This document shows positions 1 to 6,615 of a stretch of DNA of 7,370 bases, piece by piece. The notes under the pieces are model-generated. The model saw nothing but the letters and a program-made list of their open reading frames with translations, was not told where the DNA came from and made no database searches. Within the stretch, counting starts at the first letter, position 1, and each line of letters starts with the position of its first letter. The position numbers and the translations under genes are program-made. The DNA is from an uncultured cyanobacterium (GTDB taxonomy: Bacteria; Cyanobacteriota; Cyanobacteriia; PCC-6307; Cyanobiaceae): positions 1 through 7,370 of the forward strand of contig CAIOXF010000021.1 in the NCBI GenBank assembly GCA_903862155.1, read 5' to 3'.

Positions 1-1360
1 CAGCGGCCATTTGATCGATGGCGTCCTGCAGGGTGAGATCGATGCTCACCGACGCAGCCGTGGCCCGCTGGCGCTGGGCCTCCATCGCTGCCTCAAAGCC
101 TTCGAGATCCACCGTGAGCCCGTGCTCCTCGGCGATCTCTTCGGTGAGCTCGAGCGGGAAGCCATAGGTGTCGTACAGCTCAAAGGCCTGCTCGCCCGAG
201 ATCTGCTTGGGCTTGGCTGCCAGCACGTCCGCCAGCAACTTCTCGCCGCGCTCCAGGGTTTCCAGGAAGCGGGCTTCTTCGCGCTGGAGCTCCGCCAGGA
301 TCACTTCGCGCCGCTCCACCAGCTGCGGGTAGGCGCGCTGCATCAGCGCGATCGACGCCTCACCCATCGCCGTGAGGAAGGGCTTGTCGATGCCGAGGAG
401 ACGTCCGTGGCGCACCACGCGGCGCAGCAACCGGCGCAGGATGTAGCCGCGGCCCAGGTTGCTAGCGGTGACGCCATCGCAGATCAATTGGGTGATGGCA
501 CGGCTGTGGTCGCCGATCACCTTCAGGCTGGTTTTGCCCTTCTCATCGAGGTCGGGATACGCCACACCGGCCAGCTGCGCCGCCGTTTCGATCAGCGGAT
601 AGATCAGGTCGGTTTCGTAGTTATTGGGAACGGCCTGCAGGATCTGGGCCATCCGCTCCAGGCCCATGCCGGTGTCGATGTTGCGGTTGGCCAGCGGCGT
701 GAGGTTGCCCTCCGCATCGCGGTTGTACTGCATGAACACCAAGTTGTAGAACTCGATGAAGCGACTGTCGTCTTCCAGGTCGATGCCGTCGTCGCCGAGT
801 TCAGGCTTGAAGTCGTAATAGATCTCCGAGCAGGGGCCGCAGGGGCCGGTGGGACCAGAGGCCCAGAAGTTGTCGGCTTCATCCATGCGGATGATGCGCC
901 TGGGGTTCACCCCCACCACATCACGCCAGATCGCCTCGGCCTCGTCGTCTTCGCGGAATACGCTCACCACGAGGTTCTTCGGGGAGAGCCCAAACACGCC
1001 GGTGCTCAGCTCCCAGGCCCACTGAATCGCCTGCTCCTTGAAGTAATCGCCGAAGGAGAAGTTGCCAAGCATCTCGAAGAACGTGTGATGCCGGGCCGTA
1101 CGCCCCACGTTTTCGATGTCGTTGGTGCGGATGCACTTCTGGCTGCTGGTGGCACGGGCTGAGGGGCGCTCCTGCTGGCCCAGGAACACCGGCTTGAACG
1201 GCAACATCCCAGCGATGGTGAGCAGCACGGTGGGGTCGTCGGGAATCAGCGAGGCACTCGGCATCCGCCGGTGCTCACGCTGTTCGTAGAAGTTGAGAAA
1301 GGCCGCGCGGATCTCGGCGCCGCTGCGGGGGCAATGGGCAGCGGCGTTGGTGGCGGCCAT
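1..1360 (-). CDS. alaS: Alanine--tRNA ligase (AlaRS), N-terminal part, runs off left edge
   Basis: Cytoplasmic class II aminoacyl-tRNA synthetase that activates alanine with ATP and charges tRNA-Ala. Reading the minus strand from the ATG at 1360-1358 gives 453 uninterrupted codons to the window edge. The catalytic core is plain: TVLLTIAGMLPFKPVFLGQQ near residues 44-63; a motif-2-like block at about 88-107 (TARHHTFFEMLGNFSFGDYF); ASGPTGPCGPCSEIYYDF at 167-184; and motif 3, GMGLERM, at 231-237. The remainder enters the tRNA-recognition region and ends near TAASVSIDLTLQDAIDQMAA. Family members are about 870-890 residues, so the editing and C-Ala domains lie outside the window. The start fits because the conserved GAEIRAAFLNFYEQ segment begins about 14 residues in. 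No clear Shine-Dalgarno sequence precedes it. It is divergent from the plus-strand gene array. No defect was seen, and identity is near certain. Confidence 0.97.
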   Translation of the reverse strand, partial: MAATNAAAHCPRSGAEIRAAFLNFYEQREHRRMPSASLIPDDPTVLLTIAGMLPFKPVFLGQQERPSARATSSQKCIRTNDIENVGRTARHHTFFEMLGNFSFGDYFKEQAIQWAWELSTGVFGLSPKNLVVSVFREDDEAEAIWRDVVGVNPRRIIRMDEADNFWASGPTGPCGPCSEIYYDFKPELGDDGIDLEDDSRFIEFYNLVFMQYNRDAEGNLTPLANRNIDTGMGLERMAQILQAVPNNYETDLIYPLIETAAQLAGVAYPDLDEKGKTSLKVIGDHSRAITQLICDGVTASNLGRGYILRRLLRRVVRHGRLLGIDKPFLTAMGEASIALMQRAYPQLVERREVILAELQREEARFLETLERGEKLLADVLAAKPKQISGEQAFELYDTYGFPLELTEEIAEEHGLTVDLEGFEAAMEAQRQRATAASVSIDLTLQDAIDQMAA

Positions 1361-1436
1361 GGCTTGGCGGGCAAATCGTTCCTCAACACGGCATGATCGC
1401 CCAGCGCAGGCAGCCGCCCGGCAGATCCACGTGGCC
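1361..1436. promoter_or_regulatory. Divergent spacer between alaS and the plus-strand gene array
   Basis: This 76-base gap separates two divergent start codons, so by position it should hold promoters for alaS (minus) and for the plus-strand array. I could not place a convincing -35/-10 pair on either strand. An 8-base palindrome ccacgtgg lies at 1427-1434, and ggccatggcc (1433-1442) overlaps the plus-strand start. Both are short enough to be chance in GC-rich DNA. Neither neighbouring gene has a recognisable Shine-Dalgarno site here. Confidence 0.3.
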
Positions 1437-1838
1437 ATGGCCTCACCCGATCAGAGCGAGCACCGGGCGCGGCTGCGGCTGCGTTCGATCGGCTGGGCCC
1501 TGCTCGGCGGAGCGACCGCTGGAGGGATTGGTCTGGCCCTGACGGGCCATCCGCTTGCGCTGGAGCCAGCACTGCGGGCGGGCGGCTGTGGCTTCTTTTA
1601 TGGCCTGCTGGCCTTCCACCTGCAGCGGGTCGACCCCGACGACAGCCATCTGCAAGCAGGCCTAGTGGGGGCCGTCTGCGCCTTCAGAAGCCTGGCCGCA
1701 CCCCTCGACTGGGCAGAACTCCCTTCAAAGGTGATGATGGGAGCCGTAAGTGGGTGGCTGCCGCTCTGGCTGCCCCTCGTGGGTAGTGCCCTGCTCCTGC
1801 ACGCAGCGCAGCGGCAACTACCAGCACTCCGGCCCTGA
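1437..1838 (+). CDS. Small hydrophobic membrane protein of unknown function
   Basis: A 133-residue protein I do not recognise. Its N-terminus (about residues 1-17) is charged and Arg-rich. Hydrophobic segments follow at about 18-36 (IGWALLGGATAGGIGLALT), 46-62 (ALRAGGCGFFYGLLAFH), 73-90 (QAGLVGAVCAFRSLAAPL, weaker) and 100-122 (MMGAVSGWLPLWLPLVGSALLL). This suggests three or four inner-membrane helices, with a short acidic loop (VDPDDS) at 65-70. The frame is open back to 1293, but that extension would overlap alaS. I prefer ATG 1437; GTG at 1431 is an alternative two codons upstream. Its stop overlaps the next start (TGATG, 1836-1840), so it is probably co-translated with the SNF2 gene. No function is assigned; the translational linkage is the only clue. 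Confidence 0.72.
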   Translation: MASPDQSEHRARLRLRSIGWALLGGATAGGIGLALTGHPLALEPALRAGGCGFFYGLLAFHLQRVDPDDSHLQAGLVGAVCAFRSLAAPLDWAELPSKVMMGAVSGWLPLWLPLVGSALLLHAAQRQLPALRP

Positions 1839-4800
1839 TGAGCCTGCTGCACGCCACCTGGCTGTTTCCCCCCGAAGGTACGGGCGGTCGCCTGCTGCTG
1901 TGGGCTGACACCTGGCGCGTGGCCGAGCCGATCACGCCGCAGCGCACGGCGCCGGATCATCCCTTTTCTCTCGGCGTCGACGACCTCGCCGCCTGGCTCG
2001 ACGACAACGACCTGTGGTCGGAAGCCCTGCGCCCCGCCACCGCCACCCTCACCCTGCCCAGCCGCGGCGTCACGGCCAAAGGCACCAAACGCAGCGACAG
2101 CGCCCCCTGGAGCGGCCTGCCCCTGCAGGCCGGTGAACCCATTCCGAAAAGTGTGGAGTGGTGGCCCTGGCAGGTGGAGGGGCTGGCGCTCAAGCCAGCC
2201 GCGGCCGGGGACTGGCTCAGCCGGCTGCCCCTCTCCGGCGACCATCCCGACCTGGCCGACGACCTGCGCTGGTGGACCCACCTGCAGCGCTGGGCCCTGA
2301 GCCTGATCGCCCGCGGCCGCTGGCTGCCGCTGGTGGAGGAAGGCAAGGCCCACTGGCTGCCGCTGCTCAACCGTGAAGACGACCGCCACCGCCTCGAGGA
2401 GCTCTCCAGCCGCCTGCCCCAGGTAGCCACCTGCGCCATCGGCGACGGCCGCAATCCCGAGCCCGCCCTCACCTGCCGCCGCCCCGGCAGCGGCCGCCTG
2501 CGGGTGGCCAGCTTTCTGGAAACGCTGCTGGATGGTCAGCTGCGCGAGAGCTTCGACGGCGGAGCTGAAGGTCTCGACCCGCTGCTGACCGCCTGGCAGA
2601 AGGCCTTGGGCCCAGGGGAAGGCCAGCTCAAGCTCGATGAGGAAGAGATCGAACGGCTGGAGGTGGCAACCCACCACTGGCGCGAAGCGGTGGCGGGCAA
2701 GGTGGCCGCAGCCCGGGCCTGCCTGGAGCTCTCCGCGCCGCCGGAGGGCGAAGAGCTCTGGGGCCTCAACTTCTCCCTGCAGGCCGAAGCCGACCCGAGC
2801 CTGAAGGTGCCGGCGCCATCGGTGTGGGCGTTGGGGGATCGCACCCTGCAGCTGGGCGAAATCGCCGTGCCCCAGCCCGGGGAGCTTCTGCTGGAGGGCC
2901 TGGGCCGGGCCCTCACGGTGTTCGAGCCGATCGAGCGGGGCCTGGATTCGGCCACCCCCGAGAGCATGCAACTCACCCCGGCCGAAGCCTTCGTGCTGGT
3001 GCGCACCGCCGCGGCCCGCCTGCGCGATGTGGGCGTAGGCGTGGTGCTGCCACCCAGCCTTTCGGGCGGTCTGGCCAGCCGCCTGGGTCTGGCGATCGTG
3101 GCCGAACTACCCAGCAAATCGCGCGGGTTCACCCTTGGCGAAAGCCTGGACTGGAGCTGGGAGTTCATGATCGGCGGTGTCACGCTCAACCTGCGTGACC
3201 TCGAGAAGCTCTCCGCCAAGCGCAGCCCGCTGGTGCAGCACAAGGGCGCCTGGATTGAGCTACGCCCCAGCGACCTCAAGAACGCCGAGCGCTTCTGCGC
3301 CGCCGACCCCGGCCTCAGCCTCGACGATGCCCTGCGCCTCACCGCCAGCGAGGGCGGCGACACCTTCCACCGCCTGCCGGTGCATGCGTTCACCGCCGGG
3401 CCCCGCCTGCAGACGGTGCTGGAGCAATACCACCAGCAGAAGGCCCCCGATCCCCTGCCCGCCCCCGAAGGCTTCGCCGGCCAGCTGCGGCCCTATCAGG
3501 AGCGTGGCCTGGGCTGGCTGGCCTTCCTGCATCGCTTCGATCAGGGGGCCTGCCTGGCCGACGACATGGGCCTGGGCAAAACCATCCAGCTGCTGGCGTT
3601 CCTGCAGCACCTCAAGGCCGAGCAGGAACTCAAACGCCCGGTGCTGCTGGTGGCGCCCACCTCGGTGCTCACCAACTGGAAGCGGGAAGCCCACGCCTTC
3701 ACGCCCGAGCTGCAGGTGCGCGAGCACTACGGCCCGCGCCGCCCCTCCACGCCCGAGGTCCTGAAAAAAGCCCTGAAGGACGTGGATCTCGTCCTCACCA
3801 GCTACGGCCTTCTGCAGCGCGATTCCGAACTGCTGGAAACAGTGGATTGGCAGGGCGTGGTGATCGACGAAGCCCAGGCGATCAAGAACCCCAACGCCAA
3901 GCAGTCGATGGCGGCGCGCGACCTGGGGCGCCCGAGCCGGGGCAGCAAGGGTGGCAGCCGTTTCCGCATCGCCCTCACCGGCACGCCAGTGGAAAACCGG
4001 GTGAGCGAGCTGTGGGCACTGATGGATTTCCTCAACCCGAAGGTGCTGGGCGACGAGCCGTTCTTCCGCCAGCGCTACCGCCTGCCGATCGAGCGCTACG
4101 GCGACATGGCCTCCCTGCGCGACCTCAAGGGCCGGGTGGGGCCGTTCATCCTGCGCCGGCTCAAAACCGACAAATCGATCATTTCCGATCTGCCGGAAAA
4201 GGTGGAGCTGAGCGAATGGGTGGGCCTCAGCCCCGAGCAGCGCAAGCTCTACAACCGCACCGTGGAGGAGAGCCTCGATGCGATCGCCCGGGCGCCGCTG
4301 GGTCAGAAGCATGGCCAGGTGCTGGCCCTGCTCACCAAGCTCAAGCAGGTGTGCAACCACCCGGCCCTGCTGCTGGGCGAAAAGGCCAACGACGCGATTG
4401 CCGGCAACGGCGCCAGCGGCTTTGCCAGCCGCAGCGCCAAAGTGCAGCGCCTGGAGGAGATTCTCGAGGAGGTGATCGACGCGGGCGACCGGGCCCTGCT
4501 GTTCACCCAGTTCGCCGAGTGGGGGCAGCTGCTCAAGGCCCACTTGGAGCGCAAGTGGCGCCAGGAGGTGCCGTTCCTCTACGGCAGCACCAGCAAAACC
4601 GAACGTCAGGCGATGGTGGATCGCTTCCAGGAAGACCCACGCGGCCCCCAGCTGTTCCTGCTGTCGCTGAAGGCCGGCGGCGTGGGCCTCAACCTCACCC
4701 GCGCCAGTCACGTGTTCCACATCGACCGCTGGTGGAACCCGGCCGTGGAAAACCAGGCCACCGACCGCGCCTACCGCATCGGCCAGCAGAACCGGGTGTT

Positions 4801-4963
4801 GGTGCACAAGTTCATCACCAGCGGCTCGGTGGAGGAAAAAATCGACCTGATGATCCGCGAGAAGTCGAAACTGGCCAACGAGATCGTGGGCTCCGGCGAA
4901 GACTGGCTCGGCGGCATGGACGTGGGCCAGCTCAAGGAACTGGTGAGCCTCAGCGAGGAATGA
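1838..4963 (+). CDS. SNF2-family DEAD/DEAH-like helicase/translocase (bacterial SNF2 with associated N-terminal domain)
   Basis: A 1041-residue superfamily 2 ATPase of the bacterial Swi2/Snf2 (RapA-like) kind, expected to translocate on double-stranded DNA and remodel protein-DNA complexes. The N-terminal ~370 residues are not clearly assignable. Residues ~378-490 match the bacterial SNF2-associated region (LTPAEAF, LDWSWEFMIGG, SPLVQHKGAWIELRP). The motor core follows: LRPYQERGLGWLAFL from 550, Walker A LADDMGLGKT at 573-582, Walker B DEAQ at 677-680, motif III LTGTPVENR at 713-721, the helicase C lobe from ~868, motif V KAGGVGLNL at 945-953 and motif VI DRAYRIGQ at 976-983. All look intact. 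A basic Gly/Ser-rich stretch (RPSRGSKGGSR, 698-708) lies between motifs II and III. ATG 1838 overlaps the upstream stop. Cellular role (transcription recycling, repair or defence) cannot be read from the sequence. Confidence 0.95.
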   Translation: MSLLHATWLFPPEGTGGRLLLWADTWRVAEPITPQRTAPDHPFSLGVDDLAAWLDDNDLWSEALRPATATLTLPSRGVTAKGTKRSDSAPWSGLPLQAGEPIPKSVEWWPWQVEGLALKPAAAGDWLSRLPLSGDHPDLADDLRWWTHLQRWALSLIARGRWLPLVEEGKAHWLPLLNREDDRHRLEELSSRLPQVATCAIGDGRNPEPALTCRRPGSGRLRVASFLETLLDGQLRESFDGGAEGLDPLLTAWQKALGPGEGQLKLDEEEIERLEVATHHWREAVAGKVAAARACLELSAPPEGEELWGLNFSLQAEADPSLKVPAPSVWALGDRTLQLGEIAVPQPGELLLEGLGRALTVFEPIERGLDSATPESMQLTPAEAFVLVRTAAARLRDVGVGVVLPPSLSGGLASRLGLAIVAELPSKSRGFTLGESLDWSWEFMIGGVTLNLRDLEKLSAKRSPLVQHKGAWIELRPSDLKNAERFCAADPGLSLDDALRLTASEGGDTFHRLPVHAFTAGPRLQTVLEQYHQQKAPDPLPAPEGFAGQLRPYQERGLGWLAFLHRFDQGACLADDMGLGKTIQLLAFLQHLKAEQELKRPVLLVAPTSVLTNWKREAHAFTPELQVREHYGPRRPSTPEVLKKALKDVDLVLTSYGLLQRDSELLETVDWQGVVIDEAQAIKNPNAKQSMAARDLGRPSRGSKGGSRFRIALTGTPVENRVSELWALMDFLNPKVLGDEPFFRQRYRLPIERYGDMASLRDLKGRVGPFILRRLKTDKSIISDLPEKVELSEWVGLSPEQRKLYNRTVEESLDAIARAPLGQKHGQVLALLTKLKQVCNHPALLLGEKANDAIAGNGASGFASRSAKVQRLEEILEEVIDAGDRALLFTQFAEWGQLLKAHLERKWRQEVPFLYGSTSKTERQAMVDRFQEDPRGPQLFLLSLKAGGVGLNLTRASHVFHIDRWWNPAVENQATDRAYRIGQQNRVLVHKFITSGSVEEKIDLMIREKSKLANEIVGSGEDWLGGMDVGQLKELVSLSEE

Positions 4964-4967
4964 CCAA

Positions 4968-4976
4968 CCCATGACC
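4968..4976 (+). repeat. 9-base direct repeat, left copy (module boundary)
   Basis: The sequence cccatgacc spans the hepT start codon and recurs identically at 5710-5718 across the SWIM start codon, 742 bases away. The two copies bracket hepT-mntA exactly. It may be an insertion scar, or a chance match helped by both proteins beginning Met-Thr-Leu. Confidence 0.5.
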
Positions 4977-5405
4977 TTGCCAGGCCCGGAACGGTCGGAA
5001 CTGCGTTGGAAGCAGCGCTTCGACAATCTGCAGCGCGCCCACCGGCGCTTGCTGTGGGCTCTGGACATGCTGCAGCAGGATCCAGAGAGCGAGCTGATCC
5101 GCATGGCCGTCATCAAGGCCTACGAGTTCACCTTCGAGCTGAGCTGGAAAACCCTGAAAGATTTTCTGGCCTACAACGGAATCGACGCCAAGCTCCCGCG
5201 TGAGGTGATTAAGCAGTCCTTCGCCACGGGACTGATCAGCGATGGACAGTTGTGGATCGACATGCTGGAGGAGCGCAATCTCATGGCACACACCTATGAC
5301 GATGCCCGCGCGAAGGCAGCAGTGCATCTGATCCAAGAGCGCTACCTGGTCGGACTGGAGCAACTACATGGCCTACTCAGCAGCAAGCTGGAGCCAGCAC
5401 CATGA
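4971..5405 (+). CDS. hepT: HepT-like HEPN toxin (nucleotidyltransferase substrate-binding protein, HI0074 family)
   Basis: A 144-residue, largely alpha-helical HEPN protein, the toxin half of a HEPN/MNT toxin-antitoxin pair. Characterised HepT proteins are metal-independent RNases. Family hallmarks are RWKQRFDNLQRA near residues 12-23, FTFELSWKTLKDFL at 53-66, PREVIKQSFATGLISDG at 76-92 and the active-site motif RNLMAHTY at 102-109. This reads as RX4HXY, with predicted catalytic Arg102 and His107. Tyr109 corresponds to the tyrosine that MntA partners AMPylate to silence the toxin in studied systems. The start is 7 bases after the SNF2 stop, with GAGGA at 4955-4959 as a plausible ribosome binding site 11 bases upstream. 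Its stop overlaps the mntA start (ATGA). Rows 5101-5280 count to about 56% GC, below the flanking genes, which suggests transfer. Enzymatic activity is inferred. Confidence 0.9.
   Translation: MTLPGPERSELRWKQRFDNLQRAHRRLLWALDMLQQDPESELIRMAVIKAYEFTFELSWKTLKDFLAYNGIDAKLPREVIKQSFATGLISDGQLWIDMLEERNLMAHTYDDARAKAAVHLIQERYLVGLEQLHGLLSSKLEPAP
5390..5393 (+). promoter_or_regulatory. Ribosome binding site for mntA (GGAG)
   Basis: GGAG lies 8 bases before the mntA ATG at 5402, inside the end of hepT. It is the clearest Shine-Dalgarno site in the array. Together with the 4-base stop/start overlap, it would let the antitoxin be made independently as well as by coupling, which suits a toxin-first gene order. 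Confidence 0.5.
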
Positions 5406-5716
5406 TCACAGCAACATCAGAAGTCGCTAGCACCCACGGGCTGCCTGAGCGCACAGTTGAGGAGATCCGTTGTTGCTTAGCTCAATTCCCACAGATCCAA
5501 TGGGTGAAGCTCTATGGATCCCGCGCCATGGGTAACCATTGGGCAGGATCCGATATCGACCTGGCCTTCAGCAGCCCTGACGACTGCTCCGCCGCCTTCA
5601 AGGAAGCCCTTGATCTGCTGCCCACTCCTTATTTCTTCGATGTGACCCACTGGGAATCGCTGCGCTACGCACCCCTGCGCGAGCACATCGAGCGTGTCGG
5701 CATCCCCTTCCCATGA
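5402..5716 (+). CDS. mntA: MntA-like minimal nucleotidyltransferase antitoxin (HI0073 type)
   Basis: A 104-residue minimal nucleotidyltransferase of the polymerase-beta fold, the antitoxin partner of the preceding HEPN protein. The signature GSX10DXD is complete: Gly39-Ser40, ten residues, then Asp51-Ile-Asp53 (SDIDLAF). A later Asp80 (YFFDVTHWES) is the likely third metal ligand. In studied MntA proteins this site transfers AMP from ATP to a tyrosine in the HepT RX4HXY motif and so blocks its RNase activity; I infer the same here. Size is normal for the family. Its start overlaps the hepT stop and its stop overlaps the SWIM start, both as ATGA, so the pair is stitched into the host operon on both sides. 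Hand count over 5401-5700 gives 174/300 G+C (58%). Confidence 0.92.
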   Translation: MITATSEVASTHGLPERTVEEIRCCLAQFPQIQWVKLYGSRAMGNHWAGSDIDLAFSSPDDCSAAFKEALDLLPTPYFFDVTHWESLRYAPLREHIERVGIPFP

Positions 5717-5718
5717 CC
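5710..5718 (+). repeat. 9-base direct repeat, right copy (module boundary)
   Basis: The second cccatgacc covers the SWIM gene start codon and is identical to 4968-4976. Collapsing the interval between the copies would place this start 7 bases after the SNF2 stop, a normal operon spacing. Confidence 0.5.
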
Positions 5719-6615
5719 CTCACCCCCAACAACGCGATCACCACCCAGCTCGGCAACGACGGCCTGGGGCAACAGCCCTGGTGGGTGGAGCAGTGGATGG
5801 AGTTGATCAACTCCTACCGCTTCAAGAAGCGCCTGGAGCGCGCCTGGGAGTACGCCCGCAGCGGCAACGTCACCTCGATCCGCTTTGAAGGGCGGCGGGT
5901 GCATGCCCGGGTGCAGGGCACCGATGAAGAGCCCTACAAGGTGAAGCTCTGGCTGGATGTGCTGAGCGACGACGACTGGAACTACGTGCTCGATGCGCTC
6001 ACCCAGAAGGCGCGCTGGTCGGCCCAGTTGCTGGCGGGGGTGATGCCAGCCGACATCGAGCGGGCCTTTGCGGCCAGCGGCAAGCGCCTGTTCCCGTTCA
6101 AGTTGCAGGAGGTGCGCAGCGAATGCACCTGCCCCGACAAGGCCAACCCCTGCAAACACGTGAGTGCCGTGTTTTATCTGATGGGTGAGCGCTTCTCGGA
6201 GGATCCCTTCGTGCTGTTCCAGCTGCGGGGCCGCACCCGCAGCCAGTTGCTGGCCGATCTGGCGCAGCGGCGGCGCAAGGCCCTGGCCAAGCGGGCCGCT
6301 GCTTCAGCCGATGCGCTCCCGCAGCCCGACGCCATCGCCGCCCTGCGCCAGGCCCATCCCTCCATCAAAGATCCGAACCGCTGGTGGCGTTACGACGCGG
6401 CCCTCGATCCGGAACTGGTGGTGATCACCCCGGCCCTGGAGGGCGACACCGGCCTGGATGCGGCTGGTCTGCTGCCCCTGGCCGCCGATCCGCGCTTTCC
6501 CCAGGCCAACCACAACTTCATCGAGCACCTGCGCGAGCAGGGCCAGCGCCTGGCGGCCCAGGCCATGGCCACAGCGATGGGCAACGGCCAGGGCGACTCG
6601 GACAGCGGTTCATGA
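5713..6615 (+). CDS. SWIM zinc-finger protein
   Basis: A 300-residue protein with a SWIM zinc finger at residues 138-149: Cys138-x-Cys140-x6-Cys147-x-His149, the canonical CxCxnCxH ligand set. SWIM domains bind DNA or protein, and in bacteria they are often encoded beside SNF2 ATPases, so this is probably a partner of the SNF2 motor upstream. The N-terminal half (WWVEQWMELINSYRFKKRLE at 23-42, IRFEGRRVHARVQG around 56-69) is typical of this family. A basic Ala/Arg-rich stretch at ~176-198 follows the finger. The C-terminus is low-complexity and Ser/Gly/Asp-rich. ATG 5713 overlaps the mntA stop (ATGA). I see no Shine-Dalgarno sequence in the 20 bases before it, so translation probably depends on coupling to mntA. 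Its stop overlaps the MEKHLA gene start. Exact function is unknown. Confidence 0.93.
   Translation: MTLTPNNAITTQLGNDGLGQQPWWVEQWMELINSYRFKKRLERAWEYARSGNVTSIRFEGRRVHARVQGTDEEPYKVKLWLDVLSDDDWNYVLDALTQKARWSAQLLAGVMPADIERAFAASGKRLFPFKLQEVRSECTCPDKANPCKHVSAVFYLMGERFSEDPFVLFQLRGRTRSQLLADLAQRRRKALAKRAAASADALPQPDAIAALRQAHPSIKDPNRWWRYDAALDPELVVITPALEGDTGLDAAGLLPLAADPRFPQANHNFIEHLREQGQRLAAQAMATAMGNGQGDSDSGS

Noticed and set aside
11..1162. 383-codon plus-strand open frame
   Set aside because: It is antisense to alaS, whose catalytic motifs are unmistakable; its long open length is a by-product of GC-rich codon use.
1293..1436. Extended N-terminus for the small membrane protein, starting at 1293
   Set aside because: It would overlap the first 68 bases of alaS on the opposite strand and adds only Arg/Ala-rich shadow sequence; ATG 1437 leaves a normal divergent spacer.
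1355..1442. Repeated ggccatggc at the two divergent starts (1355-1363 and 1433-1441)
   Set aside because: Both copies arise from Ala-Met-Ala codons or the NcoI-like palindrome around ATG; too short and too easily formed in GC-rich DNA to be called an operator.
1598..2971. 457-codon minus-strand open frame
   Set aside because: It is antisense to the membrane protein and SNF2 N-terminal region, Gly/Gln/Ala-rich with no domain; a compositional shadow.
3847..4974. 375-codon plus-strand frame inside the SNF2 gene
   Set aside because: It is a frame-shifted reading of the helicase core with Pro/Gly/Arg-rich shadow composition. The ATG at 4960 overlapping the SNF2 stop opens only four codons (MTNP).
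3260..5116. 618-codon minus-strand open frame opposite the SNF2 gene and the start of hepT
   Set aside because: The sequence is repetitive, His/Gln/Leu/Gly-rich shadow protein with no recognisable domain, while the plus strand holds intact helicase motifs.
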